Assembly: GCF_003323745.1 (NCBI RefSeq) | Contig: NZ_QOIL01000009.1 | Coordinates: 248,001 to 312,000, forward strand | Length of the DNA stretch: 64,000 nucleotides | Source: Sphaerisporangium album | Lineage (GTDB): Bacteria; Actinomycetota; Actinomycetes; Streptosporangiales; Streptosporangiaceae | Direction: 5' to 3' | Shown: positions 14,738 through 23,053 of the stretch, in pieces | How the letters are laid out: every line of letters starts with the position of its first letter | Numbering within the stretch: position 1 is the stretch's first letter | The notes under the pieces: generated by a model | Told to the model about the DNA's origin: nothing | What the model saw: the letters and a program-made list of their open reading frames with translations, nothing else | Database searches by the model: none | Made by a program: the position numbers and the translations under genes

Positions 14738-16075
14738 ATGCCGAGTCAGGGAACCATCGGTGATCGCGTCCGCGGACTGCGCCTGAGCAGGCGAATGTCT
14801 CAGGCTCAGCTGGCCGGACCCGACCTATCCGACAGTTATGTCTCTCTCATCGAGTCCGGCAAGCGCACGCCTACGCCCGTGGTGGCCCGCCTGCTCGCGG
14901 AACGCCTAGGCTGCACGACCGAGTTTCTGCTGCACGGCATCGAGCCGCGTCAGCGCATCGACACCGAGCTCGGCCTTCGCCACGCCGAGCTGGAGCTCTA
15001 CCACGGTGACGCGGCCCTCGCCGCCGATCGCTTCGGCGACATCGTCAAGGCCGCGGGTGAGGACAACGCGCTCCTCGCCGCACACGCCCGGCTCGGACGG
15101 GCGCGGGCCCTGGAGGCGCAGGGCAAGATCGGTCGCGCGGTGGAGGCGTACGAGCGCCTGCGCCGTGAGGCCGCCGCACACCCCGAGCGCCTGGCCGACG
15201 TCCCGCTCACGGTGGCGCTGTGCCGGTGCTACCAGAGGGCGGGCGACCTCATGCGGGCACGCGACCTCGGCGCCGAGGCACTGGCCCAGGTGATGGAATT
15301 GTCACTCTTCCACGGCGAGGTGGCGGTCGAGCTCGCGGCGGCGCTGGCCGAAGCCGAGATCGGCCTTCCGTACGTCGAGCAGGTGCTCGCCTCCACAGGC
15401 GTGCCCGTGCCCGACGACCGCACTACGGAGATCCTCTCGCTGTGGCAGGCGAGCGTCTCGGCGGCCGAGGGCGAGGACTCCGCGCTCGCGGTGCACTTCG
15501 CCGACGACGCTCTCTCCGCCGGGCGGCCGGCGCGGGTCGCGCTCCAGGCGGCGAGGATCGCCATGCGCTGGGCCGAGATCTCCGCCGCCAAGACCGTCGG
15601 CGACTCCGACCACGTGGACGAGCTGGTCTCGCGTGCCACTGAGGTCTTCTCCGTCCTGCCCGCCGAGTCGGCGGAGCACGCGCGCAGCCTGACCGTCCTG
15701 GCTCGCGTGCGGCTCAGGTCCGGCAACACCGGCAGCGCGGAGCTCCTCGCCAAGCAGGCCCTCGGCCTGCTGTCGGACGAGCCGGGGACCGTCGCCGCCC
15801 TGGTGCATCTGGTACTGGCCGATGTCGCTTTGGCACGGTCCGAAGGGGGGGCCGAAGCCAGCCTGGAACGCGCGGGCGCGCTCCTGGACCAGGCGCCGGG
15901 GGTGGGCCAGGCGCACGGCCGGGAGGTCGCCGCGGTGTGGCGTGAGCTGGGGGACCTTTGGGGAAGAGCCGGTAACCGGCAGCAGCAGACGACCGCGTAT
16001 CGCAAGGCACTGGAATCGGTCGGTGTGATGTCGACCGTCGCCGGGGCCGTGACGTCCACGGTGTTCGCACGATAG
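14738..16075 (+). CDS. XRE-family regulator with C-terminal TPR-like repeats
   Basis: The 445-residue protein starts with an HTH of the XRE type: IGDRVRGLRLSRRMSQAQLA, then SDSYVSLIESGKRTPTPVV. It is followed by about 350 residues of TPR-like helical repeats (ARLGRARALEAQGKIGRAVEAY, CRCYQRAGDLMRARDLG and others). TPR domains of such regulators often bind a peptide or protein partner. The ATG at 14738 is used since it gives the HTH in the usual place. It has no operon partner. Confidence 0.85.
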   Translation: MPSQGTIGDRVRGLRLSRRMSQAQLAGPDLSDSYVSLIESGKRTPTPVVARLLAERLGCTTEFLLHGIEPRQRIDTELGLRHAELELYHGDAALAADRFGDIVKAAGEDNALLAAHARLGRARALEAQGKIGRAVEAYERLRREAAAHPERLADVPLTVALCRCYQRAGDLMRARDLGAEALAQVMELSLFHGEVAVELAAALAEAEIGLPYVEQVLASTGVPVPDDRTTEILSLWQASVSAAEGEDSALAVHFADDALSAGRPARVALQAARIAMRWAEISAAKTVGDSDHVDELVSRATEVFSVLPAESAEHARSLTVLARVRLRSGNTGSAELLAKQALGLLSDEPGTVAALVHLVLADVALARSEGGAEASLERAGALLDQAPGVGQAHGREVAAVWRELGDLWGRAGNRQQQTTAYRKALESVGVMSTVAGAVTSTVFAR

Positions 16076-16129
16076 GCCTCCCCGCCCGGTCTCAGGATTT
16101 GGCGGGTAGACTCCGGAATAGTTAAGTTC

Positions 16130-16160
16130 AACCAATCATTGACTCGTAGGATGATTGGTT
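16130..16160. promoter_or_regulatory. Palindromic operator upstream of the GntR gene
   Basis: AACCAATCAT (16130-16139) and ATGATTGGTT (16151-16160) are perfect 10-bp inverted arms with an 11-base spacer, ending 18 bp before the GTG start at 16179. Position over the promoter suggests autoregulation by the encoded GntR protein. Two-helical-turn spacing suits a dimer. Confidence 0.65.
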
Positions 16161-16178
16161 TCCCGGAGGAGGCTGACT

Positions 16179-16868
16179 GTGAGTCTGCGTACGGCGCAGC
16201 GGGCTTCGCTCGTCGACCAGGTGATCGAGCAGCTGAAAGACCAGATCACCTCGGGTTCCTGGCACCTGCACGCCAAGATCCCGACGGAGACCGTGCTGGC
16301 GGAGCAACTCGGCGTAGGCCGTAACACCGTGCGTGAGGCCGTGCGGGCCCTCACGCACGCGGGCCTGCTCGAGTGCCGGCAGGGCGATGGCACGTACGTC
16401 CGCGCGACCAGCGAGCTCTCCGGAGCCATGGCGCGGCGGCTGCGCGCGGCCGAGCACCTTGAGATTCTGGAGGTGCGGCGGGCGCTGGAGGTCGAGGCCG
16501 CCAAGCTCGCCGCCGTCCGGCGCACCAAGGGCGACATCGAGTTGATCGAGGCGGCGCTGCTGCGCCGTGAGCAGGCGTGGGCCGAGGCCGAGGTCGACGC
16601 CTTCGTGGAGGCCGACCTGGCCTTCCACATCGCGGTGGTCGAGGCCACGCACAACCGCGTGCTGATCGATCTGTACAAGGACTTCTCGGCGGCGCTGCGG
16701 GCGAGCATCGCGGCGGCGGGCGCGCCGCTGGAGAACGGGCACATCCCCCACGACGCCATCGCCCGGGCCATCGCCGCGGGCGACGCGGCCGCCGCCGAGC
16801 GCGCCGGCCACGCCTGCATGGAGCACATCGCGATCGCGCTCAGCGACCCGGCCGAACTGCTGGACTGA
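16179..16868 (+). CDS. GntR-family regulator with FCD domain (FadR-like)
   Basis: The 229-residue protein has an N-terminal winged helix (VIEQLKDQITSGSWHLHAKI, then LGVGRNTVREAVRALTHAGL) and a C-terminal all-helical FCD ligand-binding domain. Metal or ligand contacts of the FCD type are visible as DLAFHIAVVEATHN and an H near the C-terminus (GHACMEH). GTG 16179 is selected because GGAGGAGG ends seven bases before it. No metabolic operon is adjacent, so the regulon is unknown. The large palindrome just upstream suggests autoregulation. Confidence 0.9.
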   Translation: MSLRTAQRASLVDQVIEQLKDQITSGSWHLHAKIPTETVLAEQLGVGRNTVREAVRALTHAGLLECRQGDGTYVRATSELSGAMARRLRAAEHLEILEVRRALEVEAAKLAAVRRTKGDIELIEAALLRREQAWAEAEVDAFVEADLAFHIAVVEATHNRVLIDLYKDFSAALRASIAAAGAPLENGHIPHDAIARAIAAGDAAAAERAGHACMEHIAIALSDPAELLD

Positions 16869-16918
16869 CCGAGCCGCTGGGCCTGCGCCCTCCGCGGCCG
16901 CCCTCCCGGGGCCGGGCG

Positions 16919-18013
16919 TCAGGTCAGCCGCAGGGACATCACGAGATAGCGGAACGCCGGGTCGTCCCCGTCGTCGGTGATCAGCACCGGCCGCGTCGGG
17001 GACGCGAGGTTGAGCCGGACGTTCTCGGTCTCGACGCCCGCGAGGCCGTCGAGCAGGAAGTGCGGCTGGAAGGCGATCTGGATGTCGTCGCCTTCCAGCT
17101 CGGCCGCCACCGCCTCGGCCCCCCGGCCGATGTCGCCGCCGCCCGCCTGCACCAGCACCTGCCCCTGGCTGAACGACAGGCGGATCGCGCTGCCCCGCTC
17201 GGCGACCAGCGCCACGCGCTTGATGGCCTCGACGAACGGCGCCACCGCGACGCTCGCCCTGATCGACCACTCGTCGGTGAGGCGCGACTGGTAGTCGATG
17301 AACTGGTCGTCCAGCAGGCGGACCGTGGTGATGCGCCCGGCGCACTCGAAGCCGGCGATGCCGTCCCCGAGACCGATGGACACCTCGCCCGCGCGCAGGG
17401 ACCGGCCCACCTCGGTCATCACCTTGGCGGGGATCATGACGCCCGCGCGCCGGCCGGGGCTCTGCGGATTCCACAGGAAGTCGCGCGCGGCGATGCGGTA
17501 GCGGTCGGTGGAGGCCAGGGAGACCTCCAGGCCGTCGATGTCGACGCGGATGCCGGTGAGCATGGGCAGCGTGTCGTCACGGCTGGCCGCGACGACCACC
17601 TGGCCGATCGCGGACGCCAGGACGCCGCCGCCGACCGCGCCCGCCTTCTCGGGCATCGGGGGAAGCGTCGGAAAGTCCTCGACGGGCATGGTGAGCAGGC
17701 CGAACTCGGCGCCGCCACAGGTCAGCACGGCCTCGGAACCCGACGTGACGATCTGCACCGGCTCGGCGGGCAGGCTCTTGGTGATCTCGGCGAGCAGCCG
17801 CCCGGGGATCAGCACCTTGCCGGGCTCCGCGACGTCGGCGTCGATCGAGGCACGCGCCGAGACGTCGTAGTCGAACACCGAGAGCATGAGGCCGTCGTCC
17901 CGCGCGTCGAGCAGGATGCCGGACAGCACGGGCACCGCGGGGCGCGCCGGCAGCGTGCGGGCGATCCATGCCACCGCGTCGGCCAGGACATCGCGGCCCA
18001 CCTGGAACTTCAC
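16919..18013 (-). CDS. DNA polymerase III beta subunit (sliding clamp) paralogue
   Basis: The 364-residue protein is a DnaN-type clamp with three clamp repeats. It starts MKFQVGRDVLADAVAWIART and contains VPVLSGILLDA, LLAEITKSLP, TDRYRIAARDF and ends YLVMSLRLT, the strand that forms the protein-binding pocket. The canonical dnaN in actinobacteria sits next to dnaA, beyond the parA/parB end of this window, more than 46 kb away. This is therefore probably a second clamp gene. It is monocistronic. Whether it is loaded on DNA or used in repair cannot be told. Confidence 0.85.
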   Translation of the reverse strand: MKFQVGRDVLADAVAWIARTLPARPAVPVLSGILLDARDDGLMLSVFDYDVSARASIDADVAEPGKVLIPGRLLAEITKSLPAEPVQIVTSGSEAVLTCGGAEFGLLTMPVEDFPTLPPMPEKAGAVGGGVLASAIGQVVVAASRDDTLPMLTGIRVDIDGLEVSLASTDRYRIAARDFLWNPQSPGRRAGVMIPAKVMTEVGRSLRAGEVSIGLGDGIAGFECAGRITTVRLLDDQFIDYQSRLTDEWSIRASVAVAPFVEAIKRVALVAERGSAIRLSFSQGQVLVQAGGGDIGRGAEAVAAELEGDDIQIAFQPHFLLDGLAGVETENVRLNLASPTRPVLITDDGDDPAFRYLVMSLRLT

Positions 18014-18086
18014 CCTGATCCACCCCCTTCGAAACGTCCGTCCCTCAAACGGTAGCGCCTGGGTGGGACATTTGACGGCGGGCGAC

Positions 18087-18740
18087 TCAGCCGCGGGTGC
18101 CGTTGAGGTAGGCGAGGACGGCCAGCACCCTGCGGTTGTCGTCGTCGGACGGCGCGAGGTCGAGCTTGGCGAAGATGCTCGCGGTGTGCTTGGCCACGGC
18201 GCTCTCGCTCAGGTACAGGCGCTGGGCGATGGCGGCGTTGGAGCGTCCCTCGGCCATGAGTTCGAGCACCTCGCGCTCGCGCGGGGTCAGCCGTCCGAGC
18301 GGCTCGTTCCTGGCGTTGCTGGCGAGCAGCCGGGCGATCATGTCGGGGTCCATCGCGGTGCCCCCGCCCGCGACCCGGCGCACGGCGTCCACGAACTGGC
18401 CGGCGTTGAAGACGCGGTCCTTCAGCAGGTAGCCCACGCCGCCGGTGCCGTCGGCGAGCAGTTCGCGCGCGTACAACTGTTCCACGTGCTGGGACAGGAC
18501 GAGCACCGGGAGCCCGGGAATCGACCGCCGGGCGGCGAGCGCCGCCTGCAGCCCCTCGTCGGTGAAGGTCGGCGGCAGCCGTACGTCCACGACCGCGACC
18601 TCGGGACGCTCGTCCAGCAGCGCCCTGAGCAGCTCGGGCCCGGACTCGACCGCCGCGACGATCTCGAACCCGTGCGCTTCGAGCAGGCGCACCAGGCCGT
18701 CGCGCAGCAGGTACAGGTCTTCGGCGAGGACGACTCTCAT
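18087..18740 (-). CDS. LuxR/NarL-type response regulator
   Basis: The 217-residue protein has a receiver domain with phosphoacceptor Asp52 in VVDVRLPP, conserved acidic residues near Glu7-Asp8, and the Lys in YLLKDRV. The C-terminal LuxR HTH reads LTPREREVLELMAEGRSNAA and LYLSESAVAKH. Its start overlaps the stop of the histidine kinase gene by 4 bp (18737-18740), so kinase and regulator are translationally coupled. A palindrome in front of the divergent ABC exporter is a likely target. Confidence 0.94.
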   Translation of the reverse strand: MRVVLAEDLYLLRDGLVRLLEAHGFEIVAAVESGPELLRALLDERPEVAVVDVRLPPTFTDEGLQAALAARRSIPGLPVLVLSQHVEQLYARELLADGTGGVGYLLKDRVFNAGQFVDAVRRVAGGGTAMDPDMIARLLASNARNEPLGRLTPREREVLELMAEGRSNAAIAQRLYLSESAVAKHTASIFAKLDLAPSDDDNRRVLAVLAYLNGTRG

Positions 18741-20236
18741 GCGCAGGCCCCATCGGCTGCCTTGAGCTGCCGGGCCATGCGCGTCCCGTAGGCGACCATA
18801 CCGCCGCCGAGGGCGATCATGGCGAAGATGACCGGGAGCTGGAGGACCTCGGGCAGGTAGAGCGCCAGGAACCAGCTCCGCTCATCGGCGCCGAAGATCT
18901 TCATCACCAGCGTGACGAGGCCCTGGGGGAACAGCGGCAGCCAGAACAGCCCCCAGCAGACCGTCATCAACCGCACCTTCCACCGCGGGATGATGCCGCC
19001 CCCGATGCCCGGGTACGCGCGCGGTATCTCCACGACGGCCGTGGTCGGCCCTCCCACCGGGCTGTTCACCGCGAGCACGCCGTCGAAGGCGGCCAGCCGG
19101 CGCTCGATGCCCTGGAGACCGCTGCCCTTGGACGGGTCGGCGCCGCCATGGCCGTCGTCGGTGACGGTCAGGCGCAGCGCGGCTCCCCGGTGGCTGATGT
19201 CCACCGCGACCGAGCGGGCGCCCGCGTGCCGGCCTGCGTTGGTGAGCAGCTCGCTGATCACGAAGTACGCGGCCGACTCGACCGGCGCCTCGGCGCGCGC
19301 CGGCAGGTCGACGCTCACCGTGACCTCCAGCGGGCTGTCCAGGGCGAGGGCCCGCACGGCGTCCCCGAGCCCGCGCTCGGCCAGGACCGGCGGGTGGATG
19401 CCGCGGACGAGCTGCCGCAGTTCCACCAGCGAGGCGGCCGACGCCTCGCGCACCTTGGCGATCAGCGCCTTCGCCGCCCGCGGGTCGGAGTCCACCAGCT
19501 CCTCGGCGGCCCCGAGGGTCATGCCGATCGCGACCAGACGGGCCTGCGCGCCGTCGTGGAGGTCGCGCTCGATGCGCCGCAGCTCGGCGGCCTGCGTGTC
19601 GACGGCCTCGGTGCGCGCCTGGGTGAGGTGGCGCACCTCGTTCAGTAGCCGGGCCCGCTGTGTGGGGGCGAGCAACACCTTCGTCCACAGGCCGTGCACG
19701 CGCGGCACGTGGGGGGCGATCAGCACGCCGCCTGCCACGAGGACCAGCCCGGCCAGCACCTCCACCGGCCGCCCGACAGCGGCGAGCAGCACGCCGTACC
19801 CCACCATGAGCAGGGGGGACGCGGCGATGAGGCCCCCCACCACCGGCTCGGCGATCAGCCAGGCGTAGTCGCGCCAGGTCGCCGGGTCCTTGCTCATCCA
19901 GTCGAAGGTCCGGTTGAAGTTGGGGATCAGGGAGGTGCGGTAGAGCTGCCGGCCCTCGCGGTACCACCCGTCGCGCTGCGGCACGGGCGGCGGCGGCGTG
20001 GGACGGTACGGCGCGTCGATCTTCACACCGGCCCACGACCCCGCGATCCGGCGCGCCTGGCGGGTGCGCCCGCGGACCATCCGCACGCTCCACGGGAACA
20101 GGAAGACCAGGCCGAGGCCGAAGGTCAGCGTGAACGCCACAAGGGCCAGGCCGAGGATCACCACCTGCGTGGCGGCCAGCGCCAACAGCGCGAGCCCTCG
20201 GGCGAAGCCGGTCAGCGTCCTCACAATCATGCGCAC
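18737..20236 (-). CDS. Sensor histidine kinase (HisKA_3 type) with extra C-terminal membrane segments
   Basis: The 499-residue protein has two N-terminal hydrophobic segments (about 15-50), a cytoplasmic loop with Pro-rich stretch, two more membrane segments (about 132-178) and a dimerisation helix with the phospho-His227 in RRIERDLHDGAQARL. The ATPase follows (ISELLTNAGRHAG, DDGHGGAD, GSGLQGIERRL). Unusually, two further membrane segments follow the ATPase domain. Start is the GTG at 20236 or the ATG at 20230. It pairs with the response regulator and is divergent from the ABC exporter. Confidence 0.92.
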   Translation of the reverse strand: MRMIVRTLTGFARGLALLALAATQVVILGLALVAFTLTFGLGLVFLFPWSVRMVRGRTRQARRIAGSWAGVKIDAPYRPTPPPPVPQRDGWYREGRQLYRTSLIPNFNRTFDWMSKDPATWRDYAWLIAEPVVGGLIAASPLLMVGYGVLLAAVGRPVEVLAGLVLVAGGVLIAPHVPRVHGLWTKVLLAPTQRARLLNEVRHLTQARTEAVDTQAAELRRIERDLHDGAQARLVAIGMTLGAAEELVDSDPRAAKALIAKVREASAASLVELRQLVRGIHPPVLAERGLGDAVRALALDSPLEVTVSVDLPARAEAPVESAAYFVISELLTNAGRHAGARSVAVDISHRGAALRLTVTDDGHGGADPSKGSGLQGIERRLAAFDGVLAVNSPVGGPTTAVVEIPRAYPGIGGGIIPRWKVRLMTVCWGLFWLPLFPQGLVTLVMKIFGADERSWFLALYLPEVLQLPVIFAMIALGGGMVAYGTRMARQLKAADGACA

Positions 20237-20286
20237 CAGTCTGCGTCACCAGGGGCTTGGTTCGTAGTGGCGGTGAATGCCCGGAT

Positions 20287-20308
20287 GGGGTGTACCTGGG
20301 TACACCCC
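20287..20308. promoter_or_regulatory. Palindrome between two-component system and ABC exporter
   Basis: GGGGTGTACC (20287-20296) and GGTACACCCC (20299-20308) form a perfect 10-bp inverted repeat with a 2-bp centre. It lies in the 127-bp divergent intergenic region, 55 bp before the ABC start. A response-regulator binding site is the simplest reading. Confidence 0.6.
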
Positions 20309-20363
20309 CGCTCGGGCCGTAACCGCATTCCGGGCGGGCCGCGCGATTCCTAGCTTCGATGGC

Positions 20364-21275
20364 ATGGCAATCATCGAGGTCACCAACCTGCGCAAGATGT
20401 ACGGATCTCAGGTGGCGGTGGACGACGTGTCGTTCGCCGTCGAGGAGGGAGAGATCTTCGGCGTCGTCGGCCGCAACGGCGCGGGGAAGACGACGACGGT
20501 CGAATGCCTCTCGGGCCTGCGCGCGGCGGACGGCGGGACCATCGGCGTCACCGGTCTCGACCCCCGCCGCGACCGCGCCGAGCTGCGGCGGCGGGTCGGC
20601 GTCCAGCTCCAGGACTGCTCGCTGCCCGACAAGTTGCGGGTGCGGGAGGCGCTGCGGCTGTACGCCTCGTTCTACGACCGGCCGGCGCCCTGGGAGGGCC
20701 TGCTGGAGGAGGTCGGCCTCGGGCCCAAACGGGACACGGCGTTCGCGAAGCTGTCCGGTGGCCAGCGGCAGCGCCTGTCGATCGCGCTGGCGCTGGTCGG
20801 CGACCCGCGCGTGGCGATCCTGGACGAGCTGACCACCGGCCTCGACCCGCACGCGCGCCGCGAGACCTGGGAGCTCATCGAGGCGGTCAGGGCACGGGGC
20901 GTCACGATCGTGCTGGTCACGCACTTCATGGAGGAGGCCGAGCGGCTCTGCGACCGGATCGCGGTGATCCACCGGGGCCGCGTCGCCGCGGTGGACACGC
21001 CCGCGGGCCTGATCGGCGCGGTGGACGGCATGCTGCGTGTCACCTTCCGCTGCCCGCCCGGGTCCGAGGGGGTGCTGCGGTCGGCCCCCGAGATCGCGCG
21101 GGTCGTCCGGGACGGCGACGAGGTGACGGTGACCGGGGGCGATGACGTGCTGCTCGCGCTCACCGCCGCGCTCTCCGCCCATCGGATCGTCCCCATGGGG
21201 CTGCGTGTGGAACGGGCCACGCTCGACGACGCCTTCCTCGCCATCACCGGCCACGCGGCCACCGACGAAGCCTAG
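20364..21275 (+). CDS. ABC exporter ATP-binding protein
   Basis: The 303-residue ATPase has Walker A GRNGAGKTT, Q-loop VGVQLQD, signature LSGGQRQRLS, Walker B VAILDEL, and switch His in VTHFMEEAE. The Walker B is followed by LTTGLDP where most relatives have PTTGLDP, a mild deviation. A C-terminal domain of about 70 residues is typical of drug or antibiotic ABC-2 exporters. The ATG at 20364 is chosen since it starts the canonical MAIIEVTNL strand. It forms an operon with the permease 11 bp downstream and is divergent from the two-component genes, which probably control it. Confidence 0.94.
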   Translation: MAIIEVTNLRKMYGSQVAVDDVSFAVEEGEIFGVVGRNGAGKTTTVECLSGLRAADGGTIGVTGLDPRRDRAELRRRVGVQLQDCSLPDKLRVREALRLYASFYDRPAPWEGLLEEVGLGPKRDTAFAKLSGGQRQRLSIALALVGDPRVAILDELTTGLDPHARRETWELIEAVRARGVTIVLVTHFMEEAERLCDRIAVIHRGRVAAVDTPAGLIGAVDGMLRVTFRCPPGSEGVLRSAPEIARVVRDGDEVTVTGGDDVLLALTAALSAHRIVPMGLRVERATLDDAFLAITGHAATDEA

Positions 21276-21286
21276 GAGATCCTGAC

Positions 21287-22081
21287 ATGTCGCCCAACAC
21301 GCTGACGAGGCCCTCCCACGACACGCTGGCCGGCCGCGCGGCCCTGCGGACGCTCCTGCGTACCGAGACCAGGCTCTACCTGCGGGAACCGCTGACGGCG
21401 TTCTTCACGCTGCTGCTTCCGCTCGGGCTGCTGCTGATCCTCGGCAGCGCCATCCCCGGCTTCCGCGACCCGGACCCGAACCTCGGCGGGGAACGGGTCG
21501 TGGACACCCAGCTCCCCGTGATGATGATCGTGCTGTCCATCATGGTCTCCGCCTTCTCGATCATCCCTTCGGTGCTGGCCGTGTACCGGGAACGCGGTGT
21601 CCTGCGCAGGATGTCCGTCACTCCCGTCTCGCCCGGGGCGCTGCTGCTGACCCAGCTCGTGATCAACCTGGTCACGACGGTCGTCGCCGCGCTCCTGATG
21701 ATCATGTGCGGCAGCCTGGTCTTCGGCACGCGCATGCCCACGCAGCTCCCGGTGTTCGCGCTCGCGTTCGTGCTCGGGGTGTGCGGGCTGTTCGCGCTCG
21801 GCCTGTGCCTGGCGGCCGTCGTCCCGAACAGCCGCGTCGCCGGGGGCCTCGGGTCGGTCGTGATGTTCCCGCTCATGTTCCTGGCGGGCATGTGGGTGCC
21901 GCGCGAGCTCATGCCCGAGATCCTGCGCGAGATCGGCGACTTCACGCCCACCGGCGCCTTCGGCCAGGCCCTGCGCGACGCCTGGGCCGGGACGACGCCC
22001 GAAACGCTCCACCTCGCCGTCCTCGCCGCCTGGGCCGTGGCCGCGACGCTGCTCGCCGCGCGCACGTTCCGCTGGGAGTGA
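21287..22081 (+). CDS. ABC-2 type exporter permease
   Basis: The 264-residue membrane protein has six hydrophobic segments and the ABC-2 features: a long first loop (residues ~58-85), YRERGVLRRMSVTPVSPGAL after the second helix, and LMFLAGMWVPRELMPEILR before the last helix. It works with the ATPase encoded 11 bp upstream, exporting an unknown lipid, drug or peptide. Full length for the family. Confidence 0.93.
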   Translation: MSPNTLTRPSHDTLAGRAALRTLLRTETRLYLREPLTAFFTLLLPLGLLLILGSAIPGFRDPDPNLGGERVVDTQLPVMMIVLSIMVSAFSIIPSVLAVYRERGVLRRMSVTPVSPGALLLTQLVINLVTTVVAALLMIMCGSLVFGTRMPTQLPVFALAFVLGVCGLFALGLCLAAVVPNSRVAGGLGSVVMFPLMFLAGMWVPRELMPEILREIGDFTPTGAFGQALRDAWAGTTPETLHLAVLAAWAVAATLLAARTFRWE

Positions 22082-22204
22082 CCTCGATCGTCCGGGTGGG
22101 AACATGAGCCGCCGTGAGACAGCCGCACGCGCGCCGTCCGGGGAACGCCGCCGGTTACCTCCGGCGTAATCGTCATCGGGCACGTCACCACATAGCCTCG
22201 CGTC

Positions 22205-23053
22205 ATGACGACCACGGCGCTCTCCCAGCGGCCCGTAGGCGAGCTCCTGCGCCAGTGGCGCGAGCACCGCAGGCTCAGCCAGCTCGACCTCGCCATCCAG
22301 GCCGACATCTCGACCCGGCACCTCAGCTTCCTGGAGACCGGGCGGTCCAAGCCGAGCCGCGAGATGGTCCTGCACCTGTCCGAGGAGCTGGACCTGTCGC
22401 TGCGCGAGCGCAACCGCCTGCTGCTCGCCGCCGGATTCGCCCCGGTCTTCTCCGAGACGACGCTCGACGCGCCCCGCATGGCGGCGGTGCGCGAGGCACT
22501 CCGGCAGATCCTCACCGGCCACGACCCCTACCCCGCGGTCGTCGTGGACGGGCGCTGGAACCTCGTCGAGGGCAACGCCAGCCTCGGGCTGCTCACCGCA
22601 CTGGTCGACCCGGAGCTGCTGGCCGCGCCCGCCAACGTCGTGCGGGCGAGCCTGCACCCACGGGGGCTGGCCCCGCACATCGTCAACCACGGCGAGTGGC
22701 GGGGCCACCTGCTCGGCCGGCTGCGCCGTCAGATCGCGCTCACCGCCGACCCCGGGCTGGAGGCCCTTTACGCGGAGGTGCGCGCCTACCCGTGCGACCA
22801 GCCGGAGCCGGAGGTCGAGCTGCCCGGCCCCGGCGAGATCGTCGTCCCGCTGCGCCTGCGCCACGACGGCGGCGAGCTGGCGTTCTTCAGCACGATCGCC
22901 ACGTTCGGCACACCGCTCGACATCACCGTGGCCGAGCTCGCCATCGAGTCGTTCTTCCCCGCCGACCGCCGCACCACCGAAATCCTCATGGCCGCCACCC
23001 GGCACGAGGACAGGGACGGGGAGGAGGTCCCTGTGGCATCCTCGAAGGTATGA
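22205..23053 (+). CDS. XRE-family regulator with MmyB-like ligand domain
   Basis: The 282-residue protein has an XRE HTH (VGELLRQWREHRRLSQLDLA, then ISTRHLSFLETGRSKPSREM) and a C-terminal MmyB-like PAS-type domain (YPAVVVDGRWNLVEGNASLG, and LAIESFFPADRRT). These domains are thought to bind small lipophilic ligands. Its stop overlaps the start of the following phosphodiesterase gene by 4 bp (ATGA, 23050-23053), so the two are coupled. The pairing suggests that the regulator acts on its own operon. Confidence 0.9.
   Translation: MTTTALSQRPVGELLRQWREHRRLSQLDLAIQADISTRHLSFLETGRSKPSREMVLHLSEELDLSLRERNRLLLAAGFAPVFSETTLDAPRMAAVREALRQILTGHDPYPAVVVDGRWNLVEGNASLGLLTALVDPELLAAPANVVRASLHPRGLAPHIVNHGEWRGHLLGRLRRQIALTADPGLEALYAEVRAYPCDQPEPEVELPGPGEIVVPLRLRHDGGELAFFSTIATFGTPLDITVAELAIESFFPADRRTTEILMAATRHEDRDGEEVPVASSKV

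Noticed and set aside
18882-21254. 790-residue minus-strand open frame across the histidine kinase and ABC ATPase genes
   Set aside because: It is a GC-rich shadow frame: composition is Arg/Ala/Gly/Pro with no domain, and it covers two well-supported genes in other frames.
21272-23005. 577-residue minus-strand frame
   Set aside because: Shadow of the ABC permease and XRE genes; His/Gly/Gln-rich low-complexity translation without motifs.
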